A stretch of DNA of 64,000 nt from Bradyrhizobium nanningense (lineage in GTDB: Bacteria > Pseudomonadota > Alphaproteobacteria > Rhizobiales > Xanthobacteraceae), in assembly GCF_004114535.1 (NCBI RefSeq), contig NZ_LBJC01000005.1:62001-126000 (forward strand). Reading direction: 5' to 3'. The notes below the pieces were generated by a model. That model saw only the letters and a program-made list of their open reading frames with translations, was not told where the DNA came from and did not search any database. Numbering within the stretch: position 1 is the stretch's first letter; each line of letters begins with the position of its first letter. The translations under genes and the position numbers were made by a program. Shown one piece after another: positions 28,784 through 36,951 of the stretch.

Positions 28784-28812
28784 TGGCGCGGCCCTGAATT
28801 CGTGAGGACGAG

Positions 28813-29535
28813 ATGGAATTGAGTTCCGACAGTCACGTCCCGAAATACGCGCAGATTGCCGACATCTTCCGGCAGCGGATCGCGCGCGGCGTCTGGGCCC
28901 AGGGGTTTCGTCTGCCGGCCAACGAGGAGCTGGCGGCCGAATTCGGCGTGTCGCGCGTCACGATCAGACAGGCGGTCGAGCTGCTCGCCCGCGACGGCGT
29001 GATCGAGGCGCAGCAGGGCCGCGGCACCTTCGTCACGGGGACGGTGCGGCAGGATCGCTGGCTCAAGGTCGAGACCACGCTATCCGATCTCGCCGACATG
29101 TACCGCGACACCTCGCCCGAGATCATCAACATCTCTGAAAGCCGCAGCGATGCGCCGCTGCTTCCCGAGGACGGCAAGCCGGCCGAAAAGTACGTCTTCA
29201 TGCGTCGGCTGCATTCGCGACAGAAGCAGCCATACTGCGTCATCTCCATCTATCTCGACGAGAAGATCTTCCGCAGATCGCCGAAACGCTTTCGCAACGA
29301 GACCGTGATCCCGATCCTTAGCGATCTCAGGGATCCCGCCATCGCCAGCGCGCGCCAGACCCTGACGATTGGTACTGCGGATATCGAAGCGGCGCGGCTG
29401 TTGCGCGTCCCCCTGAACTCGCCGGTGGCCGAGGTCCGCCGTATCTTCACGACCCAGGACCGCACCGTGATCTATCTCGGCGAAGTCACCTATCGCGGCG
29501 ACTTCGTGCGGATCGATATGGATCTGCGGCCGTAA
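28813..29535 (+). CDS. GntR family transcriptional regulator with UTRA domain (HutC subfamily)
   Basis: A 240-residue regulator. The winged helix (residues 10-75) has the GntR core FRLPANEELAAEFGVSRVTIRQAVELLARDGVIEAQQGRGTFV. A UTRA effector domain (about 95-238) follows. HutC-type proteins are usually repressors released by a pathway metabolite. The gene lies 29 bases after the GMC oxidoreductase in the same direction, with GAGGACGAG before the ATG, so it is probably in the same operon and controls the catabolic genes and the divergent ABC importer. Confidence 0.92.
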   Translation: MELSSDSHVPKYAQIADIFRQRIARGVWAQGFRLPANEELAAEFGVSRVTIRQAVELLARDGVIEAQQGRGTFVTGTVRQDRWLKVETTLSDLADMYRDTSPEIINISESRSDAPLLPEDGKPAEKYVFMRRLHSRQKQPYCVISIYLDEKIFRRSPKRFRNETVIPILSDLRDPAIASARQTLTIGTADIEAARLLRVPLNSPVAEVRRIFTTQDRTVIYLGEVTYRGDFVRIDMDLRP

Positions 29536-29547
29536 AGCCATTCCGCT

Positions 29548-30351
29548 CTAGGTGTGGCCAAGACGCTCGAAATCTGCGCGAGCGTCGCGGGCTGTATGGA
29601 TCAGACCGCCATACCCGTCGGCGATCGGCTGAAACGCTCCAGGCAATTGGTCATCGATGACGAGATGGTGGCAGTCGTCGAGATGGCCGCCTCGAACCGT
29701 CGCATTGCGCCCAAACTTGGTGATGTCGGCCACGAGCACGATTGTTCGCGAGTTGGCGGCGATGGATTGCCGTGCTTTGACTTCATCGACATGGAAATCG
29801 AGCAGCGTGCCGTCCTGATCAATCCCGCCGACGCCGAATATCCCGAAATCGGCGCGGAAGCCCGAGAAGAAGCGTACCGCGGCCTCGCCAATGATATCGC
29901 GGTCGAGTGGCCGCAGCGTGCCGCCCGCGATGCTGATCTCCACCTCGGGATTGTGCGCGAACGCCGCGGCGACGTTCAGGCTGTTGGTGATCACCCGCAG
30001 GTCCCGTCGGCGGGACAGTGCCTGCGCTACATATTCGGGCGTGGTGCCGAGCCCGATCATCAGCGACGTCCCGTCGGGGATGAGTTTGGCGGTCGCGTGC
30101 GCGATCCGCCGCTTGGCGTCGGCGTTCAACCTGTGCCTGCTGCCGTAGGCGAGGTTCTGGTTCTGGACGGGGAGGCTGACGCCGCCATGCACACGCCGGA
30201 GCAGTCCCTGATCGCAGAGCGCATTCACAAGGCGGCGAATGGTCTGCTGGGTGACGTCGAAACGCCCCGCAAGCTGCTCGATGGAGGCGAAGCCTTGCTC
30301 GCGCACGATCTCCAGTATGTGGGCCTGACGTGTCGTGGCGCTATTGAGCAT
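29548..30351 (-). CDS. DeoR/GlpR family transcriptional regulator
   Basis: A 267-residue regulator. The N-terminal helix-turn-helix (ILEIVREQGFASIEQLAGRFDVTQQTIRRLVNAL) and the following GLLRRVHGGV are typical of DeoR proteins. The C-terminal phosphosugar-sensor domain has LMIGLGTTPEYVAQAL (about 95) and VITNSLNVAAAF (about 122). Family members usually sense phosphorylated sugars or sugar alcohols and repress transport genes. It is divergent from the Ugp-like importer operon, and a perfect 20-bp palindrome lies in between. It converges with the GntR gene. Confidence 0.93.
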   Translation of the reverse strand: MLNSATTRQAHILEIVREQGFASIEQLAGRFDVTQQTIRRLVNALCDQGLLRRVHGGVSLPVQNQNLAYGSRHRLNADAKRRIAHATAKLIPDGTSLMIGLGTTPEYVAQALSRRRDLRVITNSLNVAAAFAHNPEVEISIAGGTLRPLDRDIIGEAAVRFFSGFRADFGIFGVGGIDQDGTLLDFHVDEVKARQSIAANSRTIVLVADITKFGRNATVRGGHLDDCHHLVIDDQLPGAFQPIADGYGGLIHTARDARADFERLGHT

Positions 30352-30422
30352 GGGCCCTCCGTTCTATCGAAAGTATCATTTGAACGACCAAGACGCAATT
30401 TTCTGTTTCACATGGTGTCATG

Positions 30423-30442
30423 TTATGTTCATATGAACATAA
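30423..30442. promoter_or_regulatory. Perfect 20-bp palindrome, candidate GlpR/DeoR operator
   Basis: TTATGTTCATATGAACATAA reads the same on both strands. It stands 72 bases upstream of the DeoR-type regulator and about 145 bases upstream of the ABC ATPase gene. The arms ATGTTC/GAACAT are identical to those of the Escherichia coli GlpR operator consensus, but the spacing is 4 rather than 6 bases. The nearby TCATTTGAAC at about 30376-30385 is a possible extra half-site. Confidence 0.7.
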
Positions 30443-30586
30443 TAGTCAGCCGCGCTGATGAATGCGCGGGGATCGAGGGAGGGACGCAATGGTCCGGTCT
30501 GCCGGCGGTGACCGGCTTTGCGGTGCTCCGTTGGAGCGAGCCGCAGCCAGCGCGCGTAGCCGCATCATGCTGAGAGCGAACCGGCC

Positions 30587-31606
30587 ATGTCGGCGATCAC
30601 GCTGAGCCATGTCTCGAAATCCTGGGGCGCGATGCGCGCCGTCGATGACGTCAGCCTGACCGCGGACGAGGGCTCGCTGCTGGTGCTGCTGGGACCGTCC
30701 GGCTGCGGCAAGTCGACCACGCTGCGGCTGATCGCCGGCCTCGAGGATGCCGATGGCGGCGCGATCGCGATCGGCGGCGTCGACGTCACTCACCTGACGC
30801 CGGCGCAGCGGAAGATCTCCATGGTCTTCCAATCCTATGCGCTGTTTCCGCATTTGAGCGTGGCCGAGAACATCGTCTTCGGTCTGCGCGTGCGGCGCGT
30901 GTCGCGCGCCGAGCGCGACGCCCGGCTCCGTCGCGTCGCCGACATCGTCGGTCTGGCGCATCTGCTTGAGCGCAAGCCGGCGCAATTGTCCGGGGGCCAG
31001 CGCCAGCGCGTCGCGCTGGGGCGCGCCATCATCGCGGAGGCGAGGGTCTGCCTCATGGATGAGCCGCTGTCCAATCTGGACGCCAAGCTGCGGCACGAAA
31101 TGCGAACGGAAATCCGCGCGCTGCAACAACGCCTCGGCATGACCATGGTCTATGTGACCCACGATCAGACGGAAGCCATGACCATGGCGGACCGCGTCGT
31201 GTTGATGCGCGATGGCCGCATCGAGCAGAACGGCTCACCGGAAGAGCTCTATAACCGACCGGCAACGGCGTTCACGGCGCGGTTCATCGGCACCCCGCCG
31301 ATGAATCTGGTGCGTCAGGGCGATCATCTCATCGGTATCCGGCCCGAGCACATCCGCATCGTGACTGGCGGAGATCATGCTGCGCGGGTCAAGGCTGTCG
31401 AGCATCTCGGGGCCGACAGCATCGTGCTGTGCGAGATCGATGGTCAGCCGATCTCGGTTCGATCAGATGGTTTCAGCAAGGTTCAGCCCGGTGAGGATGT
31501 CCGGCTGGCGTGGGAGGCCGGACACGAGCATCGGTTCGATCCGGTTTCGGAACGCCGATTGGAGGCTTCGGTCCAGGACGGCCGGCTGGCGACATCCGTC
31601 GGATAG
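30587..31606 (+). CDS. ABC transporter ATP-binding protein (UgpC/MalK family)
   Basis: A 339-residue sugar-type importer ATPase. Walker A GPSGCGKSTTL (about 36-46), Q-loop VFQSYALFPHL, signature LSGGQRQRVALGRA (about 135) and Walker B VCLMDEPLSNLDAKL (about 155) are intact. A TOBE-like C-terminal domain (IGIRPEHIRIV onwards) is present but shorter than in UgpC. It is the first gene of an operon with a binding protein, two permeases, a phosphodiesterase-fold enzyme and a NUDIX gene. Confidence 0.93.
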   Translation: MSAITLSHVSKSWGAMRAVDDVSLTADEGSLLVLLGPSGCGKSTTLRLIAGLEDADGGAIAIGGVDVTHLTPAQRKISMVFQSYALFPHLSVAENIVFGLRVRRVSRAERDARLRRVADIVGLAHLLERKPAQLSGGQRQRVALGRAIIAEARVCLMDEPLSNLDAKLRHEMRTEIRALQQRLGMTMVYVTHDQTEAMTMADRVVLMRDGRIEQNGSPEELYNRPATAFTARFIGTPPMNLVRQGDHLIGIRPEHIRIVTGGDHAARVKAVEHLGADSIVLCEIDGQPISVRSDGFSKVQPGEDVRLAWEAGHEHRFDPVSERRLEASVQDGRLATSVG

Positions 31607-31650
31607 CAGCGGCGGTTTCAGGTGGTCGGCGGTTAACAAGGGAGAGAGAG

Positions 31651-32922
31651 ATGTTTGCGCGACGAACGATGTTGATGGCAGCCGCACTTGCCGTGCTCTC
31701 GATGGGGGCACGTCCCGCCGCCGCGGTGGATCTGACGATGTACTATCCGGTCGCGGTCGGCGGTCCCGTCACCAAGATCATAGACGATATGGTCTCGCGC
31801 TTCGAGAAGGACAATCCGGACATCAAGGTGACGGCGGTCTATGCCGGCAACTACACGGATACGATGACCAAGGCGATGACCGCCATGAAGGGCGGGCAGC
31901 CGCCGCAACTGTCGGTATTGCTGTCGACCGACGTGTTCACGTTGATGGACGAGAACGCCATCGTGCCGTTTGACGGCCTCGTCAGCGACAAGGCCTGGTT
32001 CAAGGAGTTCTATCCCGCGTTCATGGCGAACGGGCAGATCGACGGCAAGACCTGGAGCGTGCCGTTCCAGCGTTCGACCATTGTGCTGTACTGGAACAAG
32101 GACGCTTTCAAGGAGGCCGGCCTCGATCCCGAGAAGGCGCCGGCGTCCTGGGACGACATGGTCGAGATGTCGAAGAAGCTGGTCAAGAAGGATGGCGCCA
32201 ACACGACGCGCTGGGGCGTCGAAATTCCCTCGACCGGTTATGCCTACTGGATGCTGCAGGCGCTGGCGATCGAGAACGGCCAGAAGATGATGAACGAGCC
32301 TGGCAACGAGGTCTATCTGACCGCTCCGAAGACCGTTGCCGCCCTCGAGTACTGGGTCGATCTCTCGCGCAAGCACAACGTCGCGCCGGCCGGCAGCATC
32401 GACTGGGCGACGCTGCGCACCGATTTCCTCGAAGGCAAGACCGCGATGATGTGGCACACCACCGGCAATCTGACGGCGGTCAAGGATGCCGCGAAATTCC
32501 AGTTCGGCGTGGCCATGCTGCCGGCCAAGGAGCGGCGCGGATCGCCGACCGGCGGCGGCAATTTCTACATCTTCAAGAGCGCATCTCCCGAGCAGCAGAA
32601 GGCAGCGGTCAAGTTCGTTCAATGGATGACGGCTCCGGAACGTGCGGCGGAATGGAGCATGAAGACCGGCTACGTGGCGGTGTCGCCGGCCGCCTACAAG
32701 ACGCCGGCGATGGAGACCTACGCCAAGAGCTTCCCGCAGGCCATTGTCGCGCGCGATCAGCTGGAGCATGCGGTGCCGGAGCTCTCCGTCCACGAGAACG
32801 GCCGCATCTACAAGTTCGTCGGTGATGCCGTGCAGGCCGCGATCACGGGCGCGCAGAAGCCGCAGGAGGCGCTGGCCGCCGCGCAAGCGCAGTCCGACCG
32901 CGTCTTGCGGGCCTACAAATAG
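31651..32922 (+). CDS. ABC transporter substrate-binding protein (extracellular solute-binding family 1, UgpB-like)
   Basis: A 423-residue periplasmic protein with a Sec signal peptide (MFARRTMLMAAALAVLSMGA, cleavage after PAAA near residue 25). The body resembles UgpB-type binding proteins of the sugar/glycerol-3-phosphate group (YYPVAVGGPVTKIIDDMVSRF, KTWSVPFQRSTIVLYWNKD, GKTAMMWHTTGN, GGGNFYIF). GGGAGAGAG precedes the ATG. The ligand may be a phosphorylated polyol or phosphodiester, inferred from the GlpR-like control site and the phosphodiesterase-fold partner. Confidence 0.92.
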   Translation: MFARRTMLMAAALAVLSMGARPAAAVDLTMYYPVAVGGPVTKIIDDMVSRFEKDNPDIKVTAVYAGNYTDTMTKAMTAMKGGQPPQLSVLLSTDVFTLMDENAIVPFDGLVSDKAWFKEFYPAFMANGQIDGKTWSVPFQRSTIVLYWNKDAFKEAGLDPEKAPASWDDMVEMSKKLVKKDGANTTRWGVEIPSTGYAYWMLQALAIENGQKMMNEPGNEVYLTAPKTVAALEYWVDLSRKHNVAPAGSIDWATLRTDFLEGKTAMMWHTTGNLTAVKDAAKFQFGVAMLPAKERRGSPTGGGNFYIFKSASPEQQKAAVKFVQWMTAPERAAEWSMKTGYVAVSPAAYKTPAMETYAKSFPQAIVARDQLEHAVPELSVHENGRIYKFVGDAVQAAITGAQKPQEALAAAQAQSDRVLRAYK

Positions 32923-32934
32923 GGACGTGGCGGG

Positions 32935-33888
32935 ATGGCGGATCGCCGCCATCTCGCCGGCTCACGAATGACCGACCACGCCGCCTCATCGCCGATTGTG
33001 TCGCGCCGCGCCGGATCGCAGGCGTGGTGGAATGCCGTGAATGCGTGGCTTTTGCTGTTGCCGGCCGCGGTCCTGCTGATCGCGTTCACGCATTTTCCGA
33101 TCCTGGCGACGATCCGGCATTCGCTGTTCATCACGCGCCGGAACGGCACGGAAGCCTTCGTCGGCCTCGACAGCTATCGGGCCATGGCGGCTGATCCGAT
33201 CTTCTGGAAGGCGCTGGGCAATAATTTCTGGTTTGCACTCGGCACGATCCCGACTTCGATTGCCCTGGCCCTGGTGATGGCGGTCTGGGTCAATCGCAAC
33301 ATGCGCGGTCGCGGCTTTCTGCGACTGGCCTACTTCACGCCGACCGTGCTGCCGATGATTGCCGTCGCCAACGTCTGGCTGTTCTTCTACACGCCGGATT
33401 ATGGGCTGCTTGATCAGCTTCGCGGTCTCTTCGGCCTCGCCGGCTGGAACTGGCTCGGCGATCCCTCGACGGTGATGGGCTGCCTGATCGTCATGGTGAT
33501 CTGGAAGGAAGCCGGCTTCTTCATGATCTTCTATCTGGCGGCGCTGCAGCAGCTCTCGCCGGACCTCGAAGAAGCCGCCTCCATTGAAGGCGCAAGCCGA
33601 TGGTACACGTTCCGCCGCATCACGTTCCCGCTGCTGATGCCGACCACGCTGTTCGTGGTGATCAATGCGGTCATCAACTCGTTCAAGCTGGTGGATCATC
33701 TGGTCATCATGACCAAGGGCGGTCCGAACAACGCCAGCACGCTGCTGCTCTATTACATCTATGAGGTCGCCTTCACCTTCCAGGATTCCTCCTATGCGGC
33801 AACGCTCACCGTGGTGCTTTTGACGCTCCTGAGCGGGATCGCGCTGCTCAAGTTCGGCTATCTCGATCGCAGGATCCACTACCAATGA
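32935..33888 (+). CDS. ABC transporter permease, sugar type (UgpA-like)
   Basis: A 317-residue inner-membrane permease with about six membrane segments after a polar N-terminus. The EAA loop is EEAASIEGASRWYTFRRITFPLLMP (about 212-236). The start could also be the ATG at 32968 (MTDHAASSP). It overlaps the second permease by ATGA, showing translational coupling. Confidence 0.92.
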   Translation: MADRRHLAGSRMTDHAASSPIVSRRAGSQAWWNAVNAWLLLLPAAVLLIAFTHFPILATIRHSLFITRRNGTEAFVGLDSYRAMAADPIFWKALGNNFWFALGTIPTSIALALVMAVWVNRNMRGRGFLRLAYFTPTVLPMIAVANVWLFFYTPDYGLLDQLRGLFGLAGWNWLGDPSTVMGCLIVMVIWKEAGFFMIFYLAALQQLSPDLEEAASIEGASRWYTFRRITFPLLMPTTLFVVINAVINSFKLVDHLVIMTKGGPNNASTLLLYYIYEVAFTFQDSSYAATLTVVLLTLLSGIALLKFGYLDRRIHYQ

Positions 33889-34694
33889 GGGGCCGGACCC
33901 ACCCCGTCGAGGCCGTCGCAGCATGGCTTCTGGCTCTGATCTGGCTGGCCCCATTGGCCTATGCCTTCTGGAGCGCGCTGCATCCGGCCGCCTACGCCAC
34001 GTCGTTCAGCCTGTCCGCCCCCTGGACGTTCGAGAATTTTGCCCGGGCCTGGAGGCAGGCGCCATTTGCCCGGTACTATCTCAACACGGTCGTGCTGGTG
34101 ACGCTGATCCTGGTCGGCCAGCTCATCCTGTCGACGCTGGCCGCCTATGCCTTTGCGCGCTTCAAGTTCAGAGGCAGCGGCATCGCCTTCGCCCTGGTGC
34201 TGCTCCAGCTGATGATCATGCCGGACGTCCTGATCGTCGAGAACTACCGCGCGATCGCCAGGCTGGGATTGCTCGACACGATTCCCGCCATCGCGCTGCC
34301 CTATCTCGCGAGCGCCTTTGGCATCTTCCTGCTGCGGCAGACCTTCAAGAGCGTGCCTCAGGAGTTGGTCGAAGCCGCCCGCGTCGAGGGAGCGGGCCCG
34401 CTCGGAATCCTTTGGCGGGTCTATGTCCCGCTGGCCCGCCCCACCTATGTCGCCTTCGGGCTCGTCTCGGTCAGCTATCACTGGAACAACTTCCTGTGGC
34501 CGTTGATCGTCACGAACTCGGTGGAGGCGCGGCCGCTCACAGTGGGTCTTGCCGTGTTCGGCGCCCCTGAGACCGGCGTGGATTGGTCGGTGATCACGGC
34601 GGCGACCGTGATGACGATGGCGCCGCTGCTGATCGCGTTTCTGCTATTCCAGCGCCAGTTCGTTCAGTCGTTCATGCGGGCAGGTATCCGGTAA
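33885..34694 (+). CDS. ABC transporter permease, sugar type (UgpE-like)
   Basis: A 269-residue partner permease with about six membrane segments. The EAA loop is VEAARVEGAGPLGILWRVYVPLARP (about 162-186). It forms the channel with the preceding permease. Its TAA stop overlaps the ATG of the phosphodiesterase-fold gene (TAATG). Confidence 0.92.
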   Translation: MRGRTHPVEAVAAWLLALIWLAPLAYAFWSALHPAAYATSFSLSAPWTFENFARAWRQAPFARYYLNTVVLVTLILVGQLILSTLAAYAFARFKFRGSGIAFALVLLQLMIMPDVLIVENYRAIARLGLLDTIPAIALPYLASAFGIFLLRQTFKSVPQELVEAARVEGAGPLGILWRVYVPLARPTYVAFGLVSVSYHWNNFLWPLIVTNSVEARPLTVGLAVFGAPETGVDWSVITAATVMTMAPLLIAFLLFQRQFVQSFMRAGIR

Positions 34695-35533
34695 TGAAGC
34701 TTGTCACCTGGAACATACAGTGCGGAAGAGGTTGCGACGGCGTCACCGATCTGCCGAGGATCGTTGCCGTCGCCCGGCAGACGCTCGACGCCGACGTGTT
34801 CTGCTTCCAGGAAGTGAGCGCCAATTTTTCGAGACTCGGCGATGGCGCGGACCAGAGCGCGCAGCTCGCAGCCCTGCTGCCCGGCTACTCCGCCATATTC
34901 CGGCCGGCCATCGAAACGCTAGATCGAGACGGCAGCCTCCACCGCTTCGGCAACATGACGCTGTCGCGGTTGCCGGTGTTGCAGATCGCCAATCACCTGC
35001 TGCCGTGGCCGGGCGCAGCCGGGGTGCGCAGCATGCGCCGTCACGCGCTGGAGGTGACGGTTCAGGCCTCGTTTGGCGCGATCCGCATCGTCAATACGCA
35101 TCTGGAGTTTCATTCGGCCGCTCAACGCGAGGCGCAGATCGTGCGGTTGCTGGATCTGCAACAGGACGCGTCGGAGAGCCCCAGGCAGGCCGGCTCCCGG
35201 CACGATGGGCCATATGAAAGCCAGATTGTTGCTGCGTCGAGCCTGATGTGCGGCGATTTCAATTTTGACGTCACAGACCCCCAGCATGCCTTGATCGACC
35301 ATTCCGACCGTCCCGGTCTGAATTATCGGGATGCATGGACCGCCGATCGTCCTGGCCGCCCGCGCGTGCCGACCTGCGGCATCTACGACCGTGCGCAATG
35401 GGCCGACGGGCCCGACTGTCGCGACTTCATTTTCGTAACCGAAGATTTGATCAGTCACGTTCGCAGCATCGACGTCAACGAGGCGACCGACGCTTCGGAT
35501 CACCAACCTGTTGCGATCGAACTGGCGGAATAG
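34694..35533 (+). CDS. Endonuclease/exonuclease/phosphatase (EEP) family protein
   Basis: A 279-residue EEP-fold hydrolase. The motif KLVTWNIQCGRG at the N-terminus, FCFQEVS (about 37, catalytic Glu), the NTHLEFHS strand (about 137), GDFNFD (about 190) and a final SDHQPV (about 271) give the metal- and phosphate-binding set of this superfamily. It has no signal peptide. It is the fifth gene of the Ugp-like operon, coupled to the permease by TAATG. Its place matches that of the phosphodiesterase UgpQ in enteric Ugp operons, suggesting hydrolysis of the imported phosphodiester. This role is inferred. Confidence 0.85.
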   Translation: MKLVTWNIQCGRGCDGVTDLPRIVAVARQTLDADVFCFQEVSANFSRLGDGADQSAQLAALLPGYSAIFRPAIETLDRDGSLHRFGNMTLSRLPVLQIANHLLPWPGAAGVRSMRRHALEVTVQASFGAIRIVNTHLEFHSAAQREAQIVRLLDLQQDASESPRQAGSRHDGPYESQIVAASSLMCGDFNFDVTDPQHALIDHSDRPGLNYRDAWTADRPGRPRVPTCGIYDRAQWADGPDCRDFIFVTEDLISHVRSIDVNEATDASDHQPVAIELAE

Positions 35534-35536
35534 AGA

Positions 35537-35914
35537 ATGGCGAAATCATCAAAACTTGTCGTCGCAAGGAAGGGCAGGGTGCTCCTGGTCAGACGGCGGC
35601 GCGACAAGCGCTGGATGTTTCCGGGCGGCCGCAGGCGAGCCGGCGAGAGTGAGAGAAAATGTCTCCGTCGCGAGATCATGGAAGAGCTGCCCAAACTCAG
35701 GCTTGGTGAGTTGAGGCTGTGGAAGGAAGTGAATGGCAAGAATCGCCAGACCGGCCGAAGGATGAGCGACGCGATCTTCCTGACCAAGAAGGCTTCGGGC
35801 CCATTGAAGATCGGCGACAAGAGGGAGATCGATAGGGCGGCATGGCGAAAGCCGCGAGGACTCAAGCTGACGCCAACCTCACGCTACATTCGCGACAAGC
35901 TGTTTCCAACATAA
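35537..35914 (+). CDS. NUDIX hydrolase
   Basis: A 125-residue NUDIX protein. The box is intact: GGRRRAGESERKCLRREIMEEL (about 34-55), with the REIMEE metal-binding core. It hydrolyses a nucleoside diphosphate linked to another moiety; the substrate is unknown. It starts 3 bases after the EEP gene, so it is probably in the same operon. The protein is very basic (many Arg/Lys), unlike its neighbours. Confidence 0.88.
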   Translation: MAKSSKLVVARKGRVLLVRRRRDKRWMFPGGRRRAGESERKCLRREIMEELPKLRLGELRLWKEVNGKNRQTGRRMSDAIFLTKKASGPLKIGDKREIDRAAWRKPRGLKLTPTSRYIRDKLFPT

Positions 35915-36270
35915 ACGAAGTTGGGAGATAACGGTAAGCCCGCCTGTAGTTGAGCCCGTGCTTCATCGGCGTGCCCGAGGTACCGACGCGGCGGCGCGCT
36001 GGAGAGGTCAAGCTGCGTGACGTGTTCCGCATGGCGCGGCCGAAGCCGAGGCAGGAGGTCGAAGCCCGCCCTGTTCGAGGTGGCAAACGACGGCGAGGGG
36101 CCGTCTCCCGATCTGCCGACCAAGCCAGCGATGTTGTGATTGCGGCCAGCACCTCGCCTTTGAACTTCCCCGACCGCTCACGTCACTACTAGTCAAAACC
36201 GTGGTGGGAGCCAGCGCTCTCTCCAGTGCTCTGCTTTGGACAAGCCACGCCAGCAACGGGAGAAATTGCC
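35915..36270. other. Gene-poor stretch, possible TPR-protein relic on the minus strand
   Basis: No intact gene is seen in these 356 bases. On the minus strand, a frame between about 35890 and 36120 gives RYLGHADEARAQLQAGLPLS, which resembles one tetratricopeptide helix pair of the kind found at the ends of rhizobial TPR/adenylate cyclase proteins. The rest is not recognisable. The right end (CGGGAGA) is the ribosome site of the next gene. Confidence 0.3.
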
Positions 36271-36837
36271 ATGGGACGCGCGCCGCAACCCTTGCCTCAA
36301 TACACGCCGCCGGGCCCGGTTGAACAGATGCCGAATTTGGGGGCTCCGGAACGACAGTGCACGGCGCTTGCCAAGGTGCGCAGCGCCGACGTGTTTCCCT
36401 ACCAGGCCAATGAAGTTGCGACGTCCCGCACCGAGGGCGGCCATCTCGCTGCGGACGTCAGTCTGGTCCCGCCGGTCGGCAGCTGCCAATATCTCGTCAT
36501 CTGGGATTTCGGCGTCGACTGGCGACATCTCAAGACCATCGCCAAGCGCGATCCGCTGCTGGCAGCGCAGCTCATGCGATTCGAGACTGACAAGTCGCTG
36601 CAGTTCCAGATCGTGGGATACAGTGACAGCACCGGCGGCGAACGGAACAACACCTTCCTGCGCACAGGTCGGGCCAGGAATGTCTTTCACCTGTTCGGCC
36701 CCAGCGCTCGCTCGCGCGTCTTCTCCGTCAAGCCCGCTCCACACTACGAGTATCTGAAGGACAATACGACCGTGATCAACAGGGCCGCCAATCGAGCCGT
36801 GGTCGTCGAAATCTTCGTCGGCGGTGGGACGATCTAG
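36271..36837 (+). CDS. OmpA-like domain protein without signal peptide
   Basis: A 188-residue protein. Residues 112-182 look like an OmpA/peptidoglycan-binding domain: IVGYSDSTGGERNNTFLRTG (114-133) with the Asp and the following RARNV, and RAANRAVVVEI (171-181) with the final Arg pair. The N-terminus (MGRAPQPLPQYTPPGP) is proline-rich with no signal peptide or membrane helix, which is unusual for this family. The ATG at 36271 has CGGGAGA 7 bases upstream. It may be a leaderless cargo of the nearby secretion system or a cytoplasmic protein with a borrowed fold; function unknown. Confidence 0.65.
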   Translation: MGRAPQPLPQYTPPGPVEQMPNLGAPERQCTALAKVRSADVFPYQANEVATSRTEGGHLAADVSLVPPVGSCQYLVIWDFGVDWRHLKTIAKRDPLLAAQLMRFETDKSLQFQIVGYSDSTGGERNNTFLRTGRARNVFHLFGPSARSRVFSVKPAPHYEYLKDNTTVINRAANRAVVVEIFVGGGTI

Positions 36838-36951
36838 CCGCCTTCCATGATGCGAACGGAATCGCGTCGAATGGCCTCCGTCGGTCCGTGATCTCTGCAG
36901 ATCCTCGGGCTTGAGATTTGTAGAGAAGCCAGATCCATTTCAGTGGGCGCG

